The notes: generated by a model from the letters alone, not told the origin. A stretch of 34,825 nucleotides of DNA from a bacterium (GCA_016781525.1 JADDQE010000151.1:1-34825); one strand, 5' to 3'; numbered from the stretch's first letter, positions 18,528-26,676 are shown. Program-made: numbers and translations.

Positions 18528-18670
18528 ACCTGGCCTCCTAAACGGTGATTCGCATGGGCTGCACCAACAAGTGTCGCCCAATCGGTAACGGCTTATCGCG
18601 CTCTGCTCCGTGAAGCCGGTCTCGGAGGTATTGTAGCGCACTTTCGAACCTGTTTAGCTGTTGACTCCCA

Positions 18671-18755
18671 AGCGGAGACTTGAGCCCGATCCGGCCGCGT
18701 AGTTTCAGCGGAGACTTGAGCCCGAGCGGGATGGGGAATTTCAGCGGACCTCAAG
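18671..18755. repeat. 36-base tandem repeat, 2.3 copies
   Basis: AGCGGAGACTTGAGCCCGA begins at 18671 and again at 18707. A third, degraded copy (AGCGGACCTCAAG) starts at 18743, overlapping the last codons and stop of the TPR gene. Each unit is a conserved 20-base core, then a variable stretch ending in TTTC. It looks like a local duplication that started from the 3' end of that gene. Confidence 0.75.
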
Positions 18756-21443
18756 CTTCGCCGCGCGAATTTCGGCGTACATACGGTATGCCTCATTCGC
18801 TCGATCCGGCTGCCCAAGCGCGCCGTACATTTGGCCGAGCACGTAGTAGAGTTGAGGATCGTCACGCCCTACAGCAATCGCACGTTGGAGCACCGCGACG
18901 GCTCGATCTGCCTTGCCGTCGGCATATAGGGTTTCGGCCAGCTGCGTTAATGTCGGCGCGTCGGCTGGAGCGACCTTGCTCGCCGCGCTAAACGCGGAGA
19001 TAGCATCACCTAAACGTCCTGCAGCTTTATATGCGATGCCAAGCCCAAAGTATGCCTCGACCTGGTCGGGTGCGAGGTCGCGTGCACGCATGAAGGCGCT
19101 AATCGCCCGGTCGAACTGCTTCGCGGCGACGTAGAGCGCGCCAAGCTCACGTAAAACGCGTACGTTCTGCCCGTCGGCCTTTTGCGCTTGTCGGAGTGTC
19201 GCAATTGCGTCGTCGACCTGTCCGCTCTGGCGCTGCATTTGCCCGAGCTGTAGCAGAGTTGGGAGGTGGCCCGGGAGCAGCTCCGCGGCTCGGGTCATGA
19301 GTTGCAGCGCTTCCTGGTTACGATGGAGGTCATTGTAAATCGTTGCAAGCAGCCGATGTGCCTCTCCGTCCTGCGGATTGATGCCGATCGTTTGACGCAG
19401 GGCGTCCACCGCGCTGGATACATCGCCGTCGGTCAGGGCGGCAATCGCCAGGTTATAGTGAGCCGCCGTAAAGCTGGGGTCGAGCGTCGTCGCACGGTGG
19501 TAGGCGTTGATCGCCTGCTCAAGCGTTGCACGGCTGCGCGTCTCACGCGCCTGGGACGCACGGATATTGCCAAGCAGATATGCTGTGTTCGCGTCGCTCG
19601 GGGCGATGCGGCTGGCCTGCTCAAGTGTCTGTGCGGCCCGCTCAAGCTCCCCCTGCTCTGCCCGTAGCTCCGCAAGCTCATGGTACGTTACCAGTTGGCT
19701 CGGGTCGATCTCCAGCGCCGTTTTGAGCGCCTGGAGTGCCTCAGCGGTTCGCCCGCTACGCCGCAGCACGCGTCCAAGCTGGAGATGAGCTGGCGCGTAC
19801 ATGGGTTCCTTGATGAGCGCCGCGCAGAACTCCCGCTCGGCCTCGGCGTCGCGGAACTGTCGCAGATAGGCGATGCCTAAGTCCATGTGAGCACGTGCGT
19901 CGGCGGTCACAACAGCAGGGCGCGCCAGCGACGGAATCGGCTCTGAGGATGCCCCTGTCTGCTTGTAAAGCCGGGCCAGCGCCGCGTAGGCCTCGGCGTA
20001 GTTGGGCTGGAGCGCGACGGCCTGCTCCAACGCCTCAAGCGCGCCTGCGACCTCCTGAGCTTGTTCGCGCAGCAAGCCCAGGAGGTAGTAGGTTGTTGCG
20101 TGCTGTGGATCCAGCTCCAGTGCCCGCTCGAGCTGTTCCTGCGCTAGTCCTAGCTGCCCGCGGTCGATCAAGATCGCGGCAAGATCGCGTCGGGCTTCGA
20201 CGTCGTACGGTTGTGCACGGAGTGCACGCTCTAGTGCCTGCTGGGCGGCACTTGGATTACCCTGCTCGCGCAGGATCGTCGCCAGTCCGCGGTAGCTTTC
20301 GCTCAGGCTGGGGTCGAGCTGGATCGCACGCTCGAAATGGGTGCGCGCCTCGCCCTGCCGATCGACGCGCTGCTGTAGGATGGCAAGGTTATGATGGCCG
20401 AGCGCAAGGTGCCGGTGCTGCTCCACTGCTGTAGTCAGCTGATCGAGGGCCGTGACCGTCTCGCCCCGCAGCGCGTAGAGCACACCTAGGTTGACGGCGG
20501 CCTCGCCGCAGGGGTAGCGCGGATCGGAGGGCGCAGCGCTTACGGCGGTATACGCAGCCGTCGCAGCCTCCCACCGCTCGTTAAGGAGGTGGAGGTTTGC
20601 AGCTAGCAACCGGGCCGAGGCAACGGCCGGGCTGATATGGCCGTCCGCCTTTGGCGTGACGCGCACAGCTTCGAGCTCATTCAGCGCTTCCTCGTCCGCA
20701 TTATAGGCGTAAAATACAACGCCGAGTAGCAATGACCAGAGCTGTTGGACGCCAACATAGCGCGCCTGCCAGACACGCATATGCTGTACGGGCAGCTGTA
20801 CGCTGCCGAGGCCACACAGACGTAGATCGCTCTGGCGAATGGCCGGCTCAAGCCGACGGGTAAAGGTAACGTGGGGTACGAAGATCAGCTCATTCCCGGC
20901 ATGCCGTTGCGTGATGCCCCAAACGACGATATCCACGTTCGCGGCATCGCCCACGAGGATCGCCTCGCGCTCGTCGGCTATGTAGGGTAGCGTGACCAAT
21001 GTGACATCAGGGATGGGCGCGATCAGCTTGCGGATGGCGTGGGCCAACATTTCGCCGACCTCGACGCCGCCATCCGGGAGCGGTAACACTGTTTCGCCTT
21101 CTTCGCTGAGTGTTGGCTCCCAGGCCGGGCGGGGACGGAGCATCTGGAGCAGGCTGCGATGCGGCTCGCGTACTCCGCTTGGTGTGTCGTCTCCAAAGCT
21201 TGCCACCCCCACGACTACCCGTCCGCTGGGCGCTTTTCGTGGTGGGACGTTCAACAGCGCCCAGACTGCGATCAGTACAGACGCGATCGCAAGCCGCACA
21301 GTGAAGAAAAGCCAGCGCACAAATGGACTGACGTTGGGCAACGCTTCAAGATACAGGGCAAGCGGCACCAGCAGCACCACGATGAGTGCACAGGTGAGCA
21401 AGGTGCGCCGCTGGAAGCGTGGGATGGCAAGGCGAAGTCGCAT
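18741..21443 (-). CDS. Large membrane-anchored TPR-repeat protein
   Basis: This protein of about 900 residues has two N-terminal transmembrane segments (about 14-33 and 43-64), a mixed alpha/beta region (about 75-270) and then about 17 TPR-like 34-residue repeats to the C-terminus. Examples are ALGHHNLAILQQRVDRQGEA and the recurring endings ALELDP, AIQLDP and ALEIDP. The region of about 75-200 (VVVGVASFGDD, IADEREAILVGDAANVDIVVWG) resembles the nucleotide-free fold found before TPRs in some bacterial signalling proteins, but I cannot name it. The role is probably as a protein-protein scaffold at the membrane. A GTG at 21470 is an alternative start; ATG 21443 puts the positive residues just before TM1. 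Neither has a strong ribosome site. Confidence 0.82.
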   Translation of the reverse strand: MRLRLAIPRFQRRTLLTCALIVVLLVPLALYLEALPNVSPFVRWLFFTVRLAIASVLIAVWALLNVPPRKAPSGRVVVGVASFGDDTPSGVREPHRSLLQMLRPRPAWEPTLSEEGETVLPLPDGGVEVGEMLAHAIRKLIAPIPDVTLVTLPYIADEREAILVGDAANVDIVVWGITQRHAGNELIFVPHVTFTRRLEPAIRQSDLRLCGLGSVQLPVQHMRVWQARYVGVQQLWSLLLGVVFYAYNADEEALNELEAVRVTPKADGHISPAVASARLLAANLHLLNERWEAATAAYTAVSAAPSDPRYPCGEAAVNLGVLYALRGETVTALDQLTTAVEQHRHLALGHHNLAILQQRVDRQGEARTHFERAIQLDPSLSESYRGLATILREQGNPSAAQQALERALRAQPYDVEARRDLAAILIDRGQLGLAQEQLERALELDPQHATTYYLLGLLREQAQEVAGALEALEQAVALQPNYAEAYAALARLYKQTGASSEPIPSLARPAVVTADARAHMDLGIAYLRQFRDAEAEREFCAALIKEPMYAPAHLQLGRVLRRSGRTAEALQALKTALEIDPSQLVTYHELAELRAEQGELERAAQTLEQASRIAPSDANTAYLLGNIRASQARETRSRATLEQAINAYHRATTLDPSFTAAHYNLAIAALTDGDVSSAVDALRQTIGINPQDGEAHRLLATIYNDLHRNQEALQLMTRAAELLPGHLPTLLQLGQMQRQSGQVDDAIATLRQAQKADGQNVRVLRELGALYVAAKQFDRAISAFMRARDLAPDQVEAYFGLGIAYKAAGRLGDAISAFSAASKVAPADAPTLTQLAETLYADGKADRAVAVLQRAIAVGRDDPQLYYVLGQMYGALGQPDRANEAYRMYAEIRAAKLEVR

Positions 21444-21581
21444 ATGGGTTGCATTATGCCGCTTCGCCACACCTTAGGCAATTACAAAGAGTCGTAATTA
21501 GCGATGACCCGTTCGGTATGCCGTCTGAGGACCTAGGCGTCCGCGCGCTGCACCAGGTATCACGGCTACCTACTGCCATTG

Positions 21582-21704
21582 TTAGCGCTTGCGACCCAAC
21601 AGCCAGGTGATAATCATAAACAATAGTGACGACCAGCTTAAGGGTGATCGCAGCAATCTGATAAAGGTGCGCAGCCGCAGCAAGCGCAAAATGAGGTTCC
21701 ACAT
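21582..21704 (-). CDS. 40-residue basic single-pass membrane microprotein
   Basis: This is a complete short ORF from ATG 21704 to TAA, preceded by AAGGAG at seven-base spacing, the best ribosome site in the neighbourhood. The product begins MWNLILRLLRLRTFIRLLR, an amphipathic Leu/Arg helix, and continues SPLSWSSLLFMIITWLLGRKR-like into a hydrophobic helix with a basic tail (last residues LLGRKR). It sits 97 bases after the stop of the aminopropyltransferase-like gene and 139 bases before the TPR gene on the same strand. No family is recognised. The charge pattern suggests an inner-membrane-bound peptide, possibly a regulator or partner of a neighbouring membrane protein. Confidence 0.6.
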   Translation of the reverse strand: MWNLILRLLRLRTFIRLLRSPLSWSSLLFMIITWLLGRKR

Positions 21705-21800
21705 AGCCTTTCTCCTTCCTGGCGAATGGCCATCGCATGAACCAGGCCAGCGTGTGATGCTCGGGCTGCCGCCAAACCAGGTGCGGTAGTATTGCAGAAG

Positions 21801-24032
21801 CTAGCGCCAATTGAATACGCTGAGCAAGCTCGAGAAGTCGTCGGTCCAAACCTTCCCACTCGCAGCGGCCTGCGGTCGCGCCGCGCGTGGATCGCGTGAA
21901 AGATCCCGTAAAGCTTCCTCGTCGCGGGCCATCACCAGCCATTTCGAGGCGGTTTTGCCACGCGCAGCTTCCGCTTCGCTCACGACCCCGTCGTCCAGGA
22001 CCAGTGCCGAGAGGCCCGCATCCTGTGCCAACGCGGCCAAGACCGGTGTAAGGTCGAGGTGGCGATTAGAAATATGGAACAGGAGCAGTCCATCACTGGT
22101 GATTTTGCTGCGGTACAGCTGTAAGGCCTCTCGGCTTACCAGGTGCAATGGGATGGCATCGGAGCTATAAGCGTCTAGGATCAGCATGCCGTAGCCCGCG
22201 TCAGGCGCGGATGCGAGTGAAATACGGGCATCACCAAGCACAACGTCGATGTCGGGCGGGCAGTCCCGCAAAAAGGTAAAGAAGCGTGGGTCGCGAGCAA
22301 TGCGCTCGACCGCCGGATCGATCTCGTAAAAGGTCCAGCGCTGACCAGCCTGCCCATAGCACGCGAGCGAGCCGGTCCCCATCCCCACGACACCCACAGG
22401 AGCATCCTTGGCCGTGTCCACCGTATCGAAGATGAGGCCAGCTGGGCCCGTGGGGTAGTAGTAGGTCAACGGCACGAGCCTGTGATCGGGCTCGTGCCGT
22501 TGCATACCATGGAGCGTGCTCCCATGCAGCAGCATATGCGCCTTACCGTCCGGCGAGAGCGTGACGCGGTGAATGCCAAAGAAGCTGCGGTCCGTGAACA
22601 GCAGCTGCCCCTGTGGGCCGAGATACAGGCTGCCAACCAGCAAGATGCTGGCAACACCCAGGCCAAACCGCAGCGGCCGCCGCGAGAAGCTGAAGCACAG
22701 TAGCGCTGGCACGCCAAACATCATGCCCGTGCTAAGCGGGCTTGAAGTGACCTCCAGAGCTCCCGCGGCCATGACAAGCACCGCCGACAACCCCGCGAGG
22801 CTGAGCGGATAGAGCAAGTCGAGTGAACGTGCGCGTCGCCCAAACCAGCCGGAGGATGCAATAGGCTGAGCTCCAAGCAAGCAGGCGAAGACCAGCGTCA
22901 TCGGATACTCGACCACGGCGCTGAAGAGGAGCGGAGCAACAATCGCGTTGAAGATCCCTCCGAGGACGCCTCCGACCGATAGCCATAGGTAGAATTCGGT
23001 CAAGAAGTGCGTGTCGGGCCGATCACGCGCGAGCTCCCCATGGCAAACCATCGCGGCGATAAAGAAGGTTAGGAGATGCAGTGGAATCAGGAGCGCAACG
23101 GGTTGATTTGCACGCGCGACAATTGCGATCACCAGAGGTAACAGGACCATCGGAAAGGCCCGTACCATCAAGAGATGCGGAATGAGCGGCTTGCCGGCAA
23201 AGACCAGGATAAATGTTAACAGGTACAGCGCGAGCGGAATGATCCAGAGCAATGGAATCGCCGCAATGTCCGTCGAAAGATAGGTTGTCACGCCCAGCAT
23301 CAAACTGGATGGCACGAACGAGAGGAGCACCCAGCGCAGCTTCCGCAAACCGCCGACACGCGGCTTGTCCGCGTCGCTCGGGCCGACGGCGGAGCGATCA
23401 GTCGAAGCTACAGGGGAGCGTGCCGACCACAGCATGAGCCCGCAGCCCATAACGAGTACACTCAGAAGCAGATAGCCGGCAGCCCAAATTGTGCTCTGGT
23501 CCTGTAAACGGAGATATGGCTCGATCAGCACCGGATAGGTAATCAGCGCCAGCATGCTGCCGAGGTTACTCGCCGCGTACAAAAAGTATGGATCTGCCGC
23601 ATTACGGTGCCCGGTGCGCGCGAACCAGCGCTGAAGCAGCGGCCCACTTGTGGACACAACGAAAAACGGCGTGCCAACCGCGACGAGCAGCAAGAGCAGC
23701 AACCACGGGAGGGGATTGGTCTGTGTCGGCGGAGTCCAATCACGTGGGATGCCAATCGGCAGGACCAGAAGTGGGAGCAGCACCAGTGAGCCATGCAAGG
23801 CAATTTGCCACCGGTTTGGCAGCCATTTCGTCGACAGATGGGCGTAACCATAGCCCGCCAGCAGCACCGCTTGGTAAAACACCATTGCCGTATTCCACAC
23901 GGCCGGAGCACCCCCGAGGAGTGGCAGAACCATTCGGGCGAACATAGGCTGGATCAGGAATAACAGAGTCGCGCTGGTGAAGATCGTCAGCGTGAATACC
24001 AACAGCAGGGTGACTTCTCGGCTTCGGTTCAT
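21801..24032 (-). CDS. Membrane-fused spermidine-synthase-like protein
   Basis: The 743-residue product has a polytopic N-terminal half (about 8-475, twelve or more hydrophobic segments) and a C-terminal soluble SAM-type Rossmann domain. The latter contains GVVGMGTG (547-554), the acidic strand end EIDP (570-573), VLGDAR (598-603) and LILDAYSSDAIPLHL (617-631, Asp620). This is the MFS-like/spermidine-synthase fusion found in many bacteria; aminopropyl transfer has not been shown for most members, and the true substrate is uncertain. A motif, GGTACAATCAG, shared with the promoter region of the Mur-like ligase gene, lies at 24100-24110 upstream. The ATG is preceded only by a weak GAG. Confidence 0.88.
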   Translation of the reverse strand: MNRSREVTLLLVFTLTIFTSATLLFLIQPMFARMVLPLLGGAPAVWNTAMVFYQAVLLAGYGYAHLSTKWLPNRWQIALHGSLVLLPLLVLPIGIPRDWTPPTQTNPLPWLLLLLLVAVGTPFFVVSTSGPLLQRWFARTGHRNAADPYFLYAASNLGSMLALITYPVLIEPYLRLQDQSTIWAAGYLLLSVLVMGCGLMLWSARSPVASTDRSAVGPSDADKPRVGGLRKLRWVLLSFVPSSLMLGVTTYLSTDIAAIPLLWIIPLALYLLTFILVFAGKPLIPHLLMVRAFPMVLLPLVIAIVARANQPVALLIPLHLLTFFIAAMVCHGELARDRPDTHFLTEFYLWLSVGGVLGGIFNAIVAPLLFSAVVEYPMTLVFACLLGAQPIASSGWFGRRARSLDLLYPLSLAGLSAVLVMAAGALEVTSSPLSTGMMFGVPALLCFSFSRRPLRFGLGVASILLVGSLYLGPQGQLLFTDRSFFGIHRVTLSPDGKAHMLLHGSTLHGMQRHEPDHRLVPLTYYYPTGPAGLIFDTVDTAKDAPVGVVGMGTGSLACYGQAGQRWTFYEIDPAVERIARDPRFFTFLRDCPPDIDVVLGDARISLASAPDAGYGMLILDAYSSDAIPLHLVSREALQLYRSKITSDGLLLFHISNRHLDLTPVLAALAQDAGLSALVLDDGVVSEAEAARGKTASKWLVMARDEEALRDLSRDPRAARPQAAASGKVWTDDFSSLLSVFNWR

Positions 24033-24099
24033 AGGATCTCGGGAGCTGTACTAGCTCGTGAAGTGGCCATTTAGCCCTAGGATTTGAAACGTCGGTCGG

Positions 24100-24110
24100 C
24101 TGATTGTACC
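24100..24110 (-). promoter_or_regulatory. Putative -10 element within a motif shared with 26666-26676
   Basis: GGTACAATCAG on the minus strand contains TACAAT, about 70 bases upstream of the gene starting at 24032. The identical 11-mer precedes the Mur-like ligase gene. No good -35 was found. Confidence 0.35.
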
Positions 24111-24215
24111 GACATAGGACGTACTAAGCTAGGACGCCTGGTCCTGAACCAGCATCGGCGATCTGCCGGCTTGAAAGGGGGCTGGGTCTACGGCCTTGCA
24201 GCTGTAGGCGGCCGG

Positions 24216-24656
24216 CTATTGCAGGTCGAGAACAGTCTCAATTTCTTCGCGTAGTCGCCGCGGCGTAATGACGCCCACGACCTGCCGTTGGACGGTGCCA
24301 TGCCGATCCATAATCACCAGCGTGGGATAGTGGACTACGCCGAATCGGCTAGCCTCGGTCTGTCCCCGTTTGGTGTGAAGGTTGTAGGTTGTGACGCTAA
24401 ACTGCTTGGGCATCTGGCGTTTGACCTCACGCACGGTGAGCTGGATTTCCCGGCAGCTTGCTCATTCGGGTGCGTCGAAGATAACAATCTTCAAGGGAGC
24501 AGCCCGTGGCGTCGCTGGTTGCGCGGCCGGCTGTGCCGCAAGAGCGGTCTGAGCCGACGGTCTGTCGACAGCCCGTACCTGCTGATTTACGTCGCCACCG
24601 CATCCGCTGAGGAGTACGAGCCCAAGCACCCATACAATGATGTTTATCTTAGCCAT
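24216..24656 (-). CDS. Probable selenoprotein: thioredoxin-fold lipoprotein with UxxC active site (in-frame TGA)
   Basis: The reading frame from ATG 24656 to TAG 24216 is 146 codons with one in-frame TGA at 24464-24462. Upstream of the TGA are a lipoprotein signal (LLSGC, lipid-acceptor Cys19), an Ala/Pro-rich linker and a beta strand KIVIFDAPE. The TGA falls at residue 65, followed directly by Ala-Ser-Cys68 and REIQLTVREVKRQ. The site therefore reads U-A-S-C where a thioredoxin has CxxC. The rest completes the fold: FSVTTYNL, then FGVVHYPTLVIMD with the cis-Pro of the YPT loop, then TPRRLREEIETVLD. No other stop breaks the frame. Bacterial Sec in thioredoxin-like proteins is known. A SECIS-like hairpin lies at 24440-24426. 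Alternatives are a Cys-codon mutation or a sequencing error. AAAGGA lies 11 bases before the ATG. It would act in thiol-disulfide exchange outside the cytoplasmic membrane. Confidence 0.7.
24426..24464 (-). promoter_or_regulatory. Candidate bacterial SECIS element at the in-frame UGA
   Basis: Counting from the base after UGA, CTCAC (+22 to +26) pairs with GTGAG (+32 to +36) around loop CGTGC, whose second base is G. A 16-37-base UGA-to-loop distance with a G in the first two loop bases is the published bacterial SECIS pattern. A competing upstream hairpin (AGCTG +4 to +8 with CAGCT +19 to +23) shares bases with it. The stem is short, so folding needs to be tested. Confidence 0.45.
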
Positions 24657-24718
24657 CTGACCACATTTCCTTTTGCGCCGCAGGAGCTCGAGTCCGTAAG
24701 CCTATCGCCGTTCGTGGA

Positions 24719-24882
24719 TTAAGCAGCCTGCTTTGCGAGAACGCTAGCAAGAATGTCACCTCGGCCCAGACAGCTCGCATAGTGGTGGAATTGGTCAAGG
24801 CAGCCATGAATATCGTCGGGCTGAGCGCGGCTTCGGCCAGCTCACCATCGCGTGTGGCCCGTACCAGGCGCTGCCGGATCAT
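24719..24882 (-). pseudogene. Short ORF, possibly frameshifted by one base near 24818
   Basis: An ATG at 24882, six bases past the ligase stop and with AAGG ahead, opens a frame reading MIRQRLVRATRDGELAEAAL. In that frame coding runs to 24649 but loses its character after about residue 22. Shifting one base at the CCC run (24820-24818) gives SPDDIHGCLDQFHHY, then ASCLGRGDILASVLAKQAA, then TAA at 24719, which reads more like protein. Either a one-base loss has broken a 54-residue gene, the ribosome shifts frame, or the 77-residue unshifted ORF (overlapping the selenoprotein start by 8 bases) is the real product. No family is recognised. Confidence 0.35.
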
Positions 24883-24890
24883 GCTCACCC

Positions 24891-26630
24891 TTATTGACTG
24901 GCCCAGCGCTGCAGACGCTCGAGCATCCTGTCCCGCTCGGCATGCGCCGCGACCAACACAACATCCCCAGTCTGCACCTCCGCAAGGGCCGCGTCGAGCG
25001 CAGCAAGCTCGTCCGGGAAGGCTTTGATGCGGTCGGGCGAGCCCGCTCCCGCCACTGCACCCGCGCGGTACAGCTCGGTGATCTCACCCGGCTCCCGTCC
25101 CCGGAGATAACGCTCTTCCTCGTGGAGCAAGACCAGGTCGGCTGCCGCGCCTGCCAAACGCCCGATCTCACGAATCTGGTCGTCACCGCGATCGCCTGGT
25201 CCACCGAGCACAAAGATCAATCGTCCAGTCTTTGCCGCGTCGTCACCCGCTGCGCCTCGCTCGCCGTGCCGCTGCAGCAGCTGTTGCCCGAAGCGAGCCA
25301 GCGCGGTAACGCCGGCCACGTTGTGGGCATAGTCGAAGACAACAGCTGCGCCATCACGCTCAAAGACGTTGAGCCGGTTGGCATTGTGCGTCGCGTCCGG
25401 GACAAACGTTTTGAGCCCGGCAGCAATTGTAGGGAGATCGAGGCCCAGGCCAAGGCACGCCGCAACCGCGGCCAGTACATTCTCGACGTTGTGCGTCGCC
25501 GCACCGCCGAAAGTGATCGGAATGTCGGCAAGTGGGATCTGACCGCTTTGCTGCCCGAAACTGACCTCGACTGCCGTAGCGGTGCTGCGGACTGCCGCTC
25601 CGCTCTCGGCGAGATGTTCGGCTACCGCTCGGTTGTCGGCATCGCGGCTGAAGAGAATGAGCGGGGCCGAGGACCACTGCCGCAGGGCGAGAACGATGGG
25701 ATCGTCGGCGTTGAGGACCACATGACCATCCGGTTTCGTAGCCAGGACGACGACGCCTTTGACCGCAGCCATCTGCTCCGGCGTTTCGACCCCAAACTCG
25801 CCAAGGTGATCAGCGGAAATATTGGTGACGACTCCGACGTCGCAGCTGCTAAAGCCAAGGCCACGCTGCAGGATGCCGCCCCGCGACGTTTCAAGCACGG
25901 CTACGTCAACCTGTGGATCGGTAAGCACCCGTCGCGCACCGCCCCATCCCGCCCAGTCGCCCTGCTCCACAGTTGTGCTGCCAATCACAATCCCATCGGT
26001 ATCGGTGCGGCCCACGCGCTTACCAGTACTCCCGACGATATGGGCAATCAGCCGGGTCGTGGTAGTCTTGCCGTTTGTCCCGGTAACCGCGACCACCGGG
26101 ATTGTGCCGATTTGCTCCCAAGGAATTGTGGCAGTCATGCCGAGGCTGAGAATGGATGGATCGAAGACGTAGCCGCGGGAACCGCTGCCGAACATCAGCT
26201 TGCCGTTGCCAACCGGAAACATCGGCAGGTCGCGGTAACGAGCTTCAGCATACAGCTGGAGCTGCGCGAGCGAGGGCTCTTCGCGCCTGCGTTCCCCGAT
26301 GGCGTCAAACAGAGCATCGTCGTGGCTGTAGTCCTCGTCTTGCGTCTCGGCAGCCTGCAGGTCTTGGATGGCGCCTTCTGCGATGCGCTCGCCCACGTTG
26401 GGCAGCGGAGTCGTCCATGTGGTCGTGATCAGGTAGCCCTCGTCCTCTTGCTGCACGTCGTGTTGCAGTGCGCCGATCACAACACCCACCTGCTGGGCCC
26501 ACTGCTTGATGGCGTCCCCAATGGTGGTGCTGATGTCACGGTCGGCCCAAACCTGGAGCTTAACTCCTGGTACTGAATAATAAATATTGGGTCCTTCGAG
26601 CGCCCGCAAATCGCGGATGTGCAGCGGCAT
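24891..26630 (-). CDS. Cyanophycin-synthetase-like Mur ligase lacking the ATP-grasp domain
   Basis: The 579-residue product has an N-terminal region (1-160) matching the layout of the cyanophycin synthetase N-domain: opening IRDLRALEGPNI (5-16), then LYAEARYRDLPMFPVGNGKL. It passes directly into a Mur-ligase domain: IPVVAVTGTNGKTTTTRLIA (177-196, P-loop 184-191), VLETSRGGILQRGLG, VVTNISADHLGEFGVETPEQ and VFDYAHNVAG. In cyanophycin synthetase an ATP-grasp domain of roughly 300 residues, which adds Asp, separates these parts; it is absent here. The Mur-type domain normally adds Arg by ATP-dependent amide-bond formation. Substrates here are unknown. AAAGGA lies eight bases before the ATG. The upstream DUF5519 and decarboxylase genes are probably in the same operon. 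Confidence 0.88.
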   Translation of the reverse strand: MPLHIRDLRALEGPNIYYSVPGVKLQVWADRDISTTIGDAIKQWAQQVGVVIGALQHDVQQEDEGYLITTTWTTPLPNVGERIAEGAIQDLQAAETQDEDYSHDDALFDAIGERRREEPSLAQLQLYAEARYRDLPMFPVGNGKLMFGSGSRGYVFDPSILSLGMTATIPWEQIGTIPVVAVTGTNGKTTTTRLIAHIVGSTGKRVGRTDTDGIVIGSTTVEQGDWAGWGGARRVLTDPQVDVAVLETSRGGILQRGLGFSSCDVGVVTNISADHLGEFGVETPEQMAAVKGVVVLATKPDGHVVLNADDPIVLALRQWSSAPLILFSRDADNRAVAEHLAESGAAVRSTATAVEVSFGQQSGQIPLADIPITFGGAATHNVENVLAAVAACLGLGLDLPTIAAGLKTFVPDATHNANRLNVFERDGAAVVFDYAHNVAGVTALARFGQQLLQRHGERGAAGDDAAKTGRLIFVLGGPGDRGDDQIREIGRLAGAAADLVLLHEEERYLRGREPGEITELYRAGAVAGAGSPDRIKAFPDELAALDAALAEVQTGDVVLVAAHAERDRMLERLQRWASQ

Positions 26631-26665
26631 GGAGCGGTCCTTTCAATGCACCGTGTGCTATTCTC

Positions 26666-26676
26666 CTGATTGTACC
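26666..26676 (-). promoter_or_regulatory. Putative -10 element within a motif shared with 24100-24110
   Basis: GGTACAATCAG (minus strand) lies about 36 bases before the ligase ATG at 26630, in the 67-base gap after the DUF5519 gene. It may provide an internal promoter for the ligase gene. Confidence 0.35.

Noticed and set aside
18671..18755. CRISPR array
   Set aside because: The period is 36 bases with only about 20 conserved, no distinct spacers of equal length, only 2.3 copies and no cas genes.
24462..24464. TGA as a genuine stop giving a 64-residue lipoprotein
   Set aside because: The downstream frame continues the same thioredoxin fold immediately and the TGA replaces the first active-site Cys; a stop would leave the protein without its active site.
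24852..26576. Long plus-strand open frame (574 codons) opposite the Mur-like ligase
   Set aside because: It lies entirely antisense to a gene with clear catalytic motifs, has no recognisable domains and no ribosome site; it is a by-product of GC-rich codon bias.
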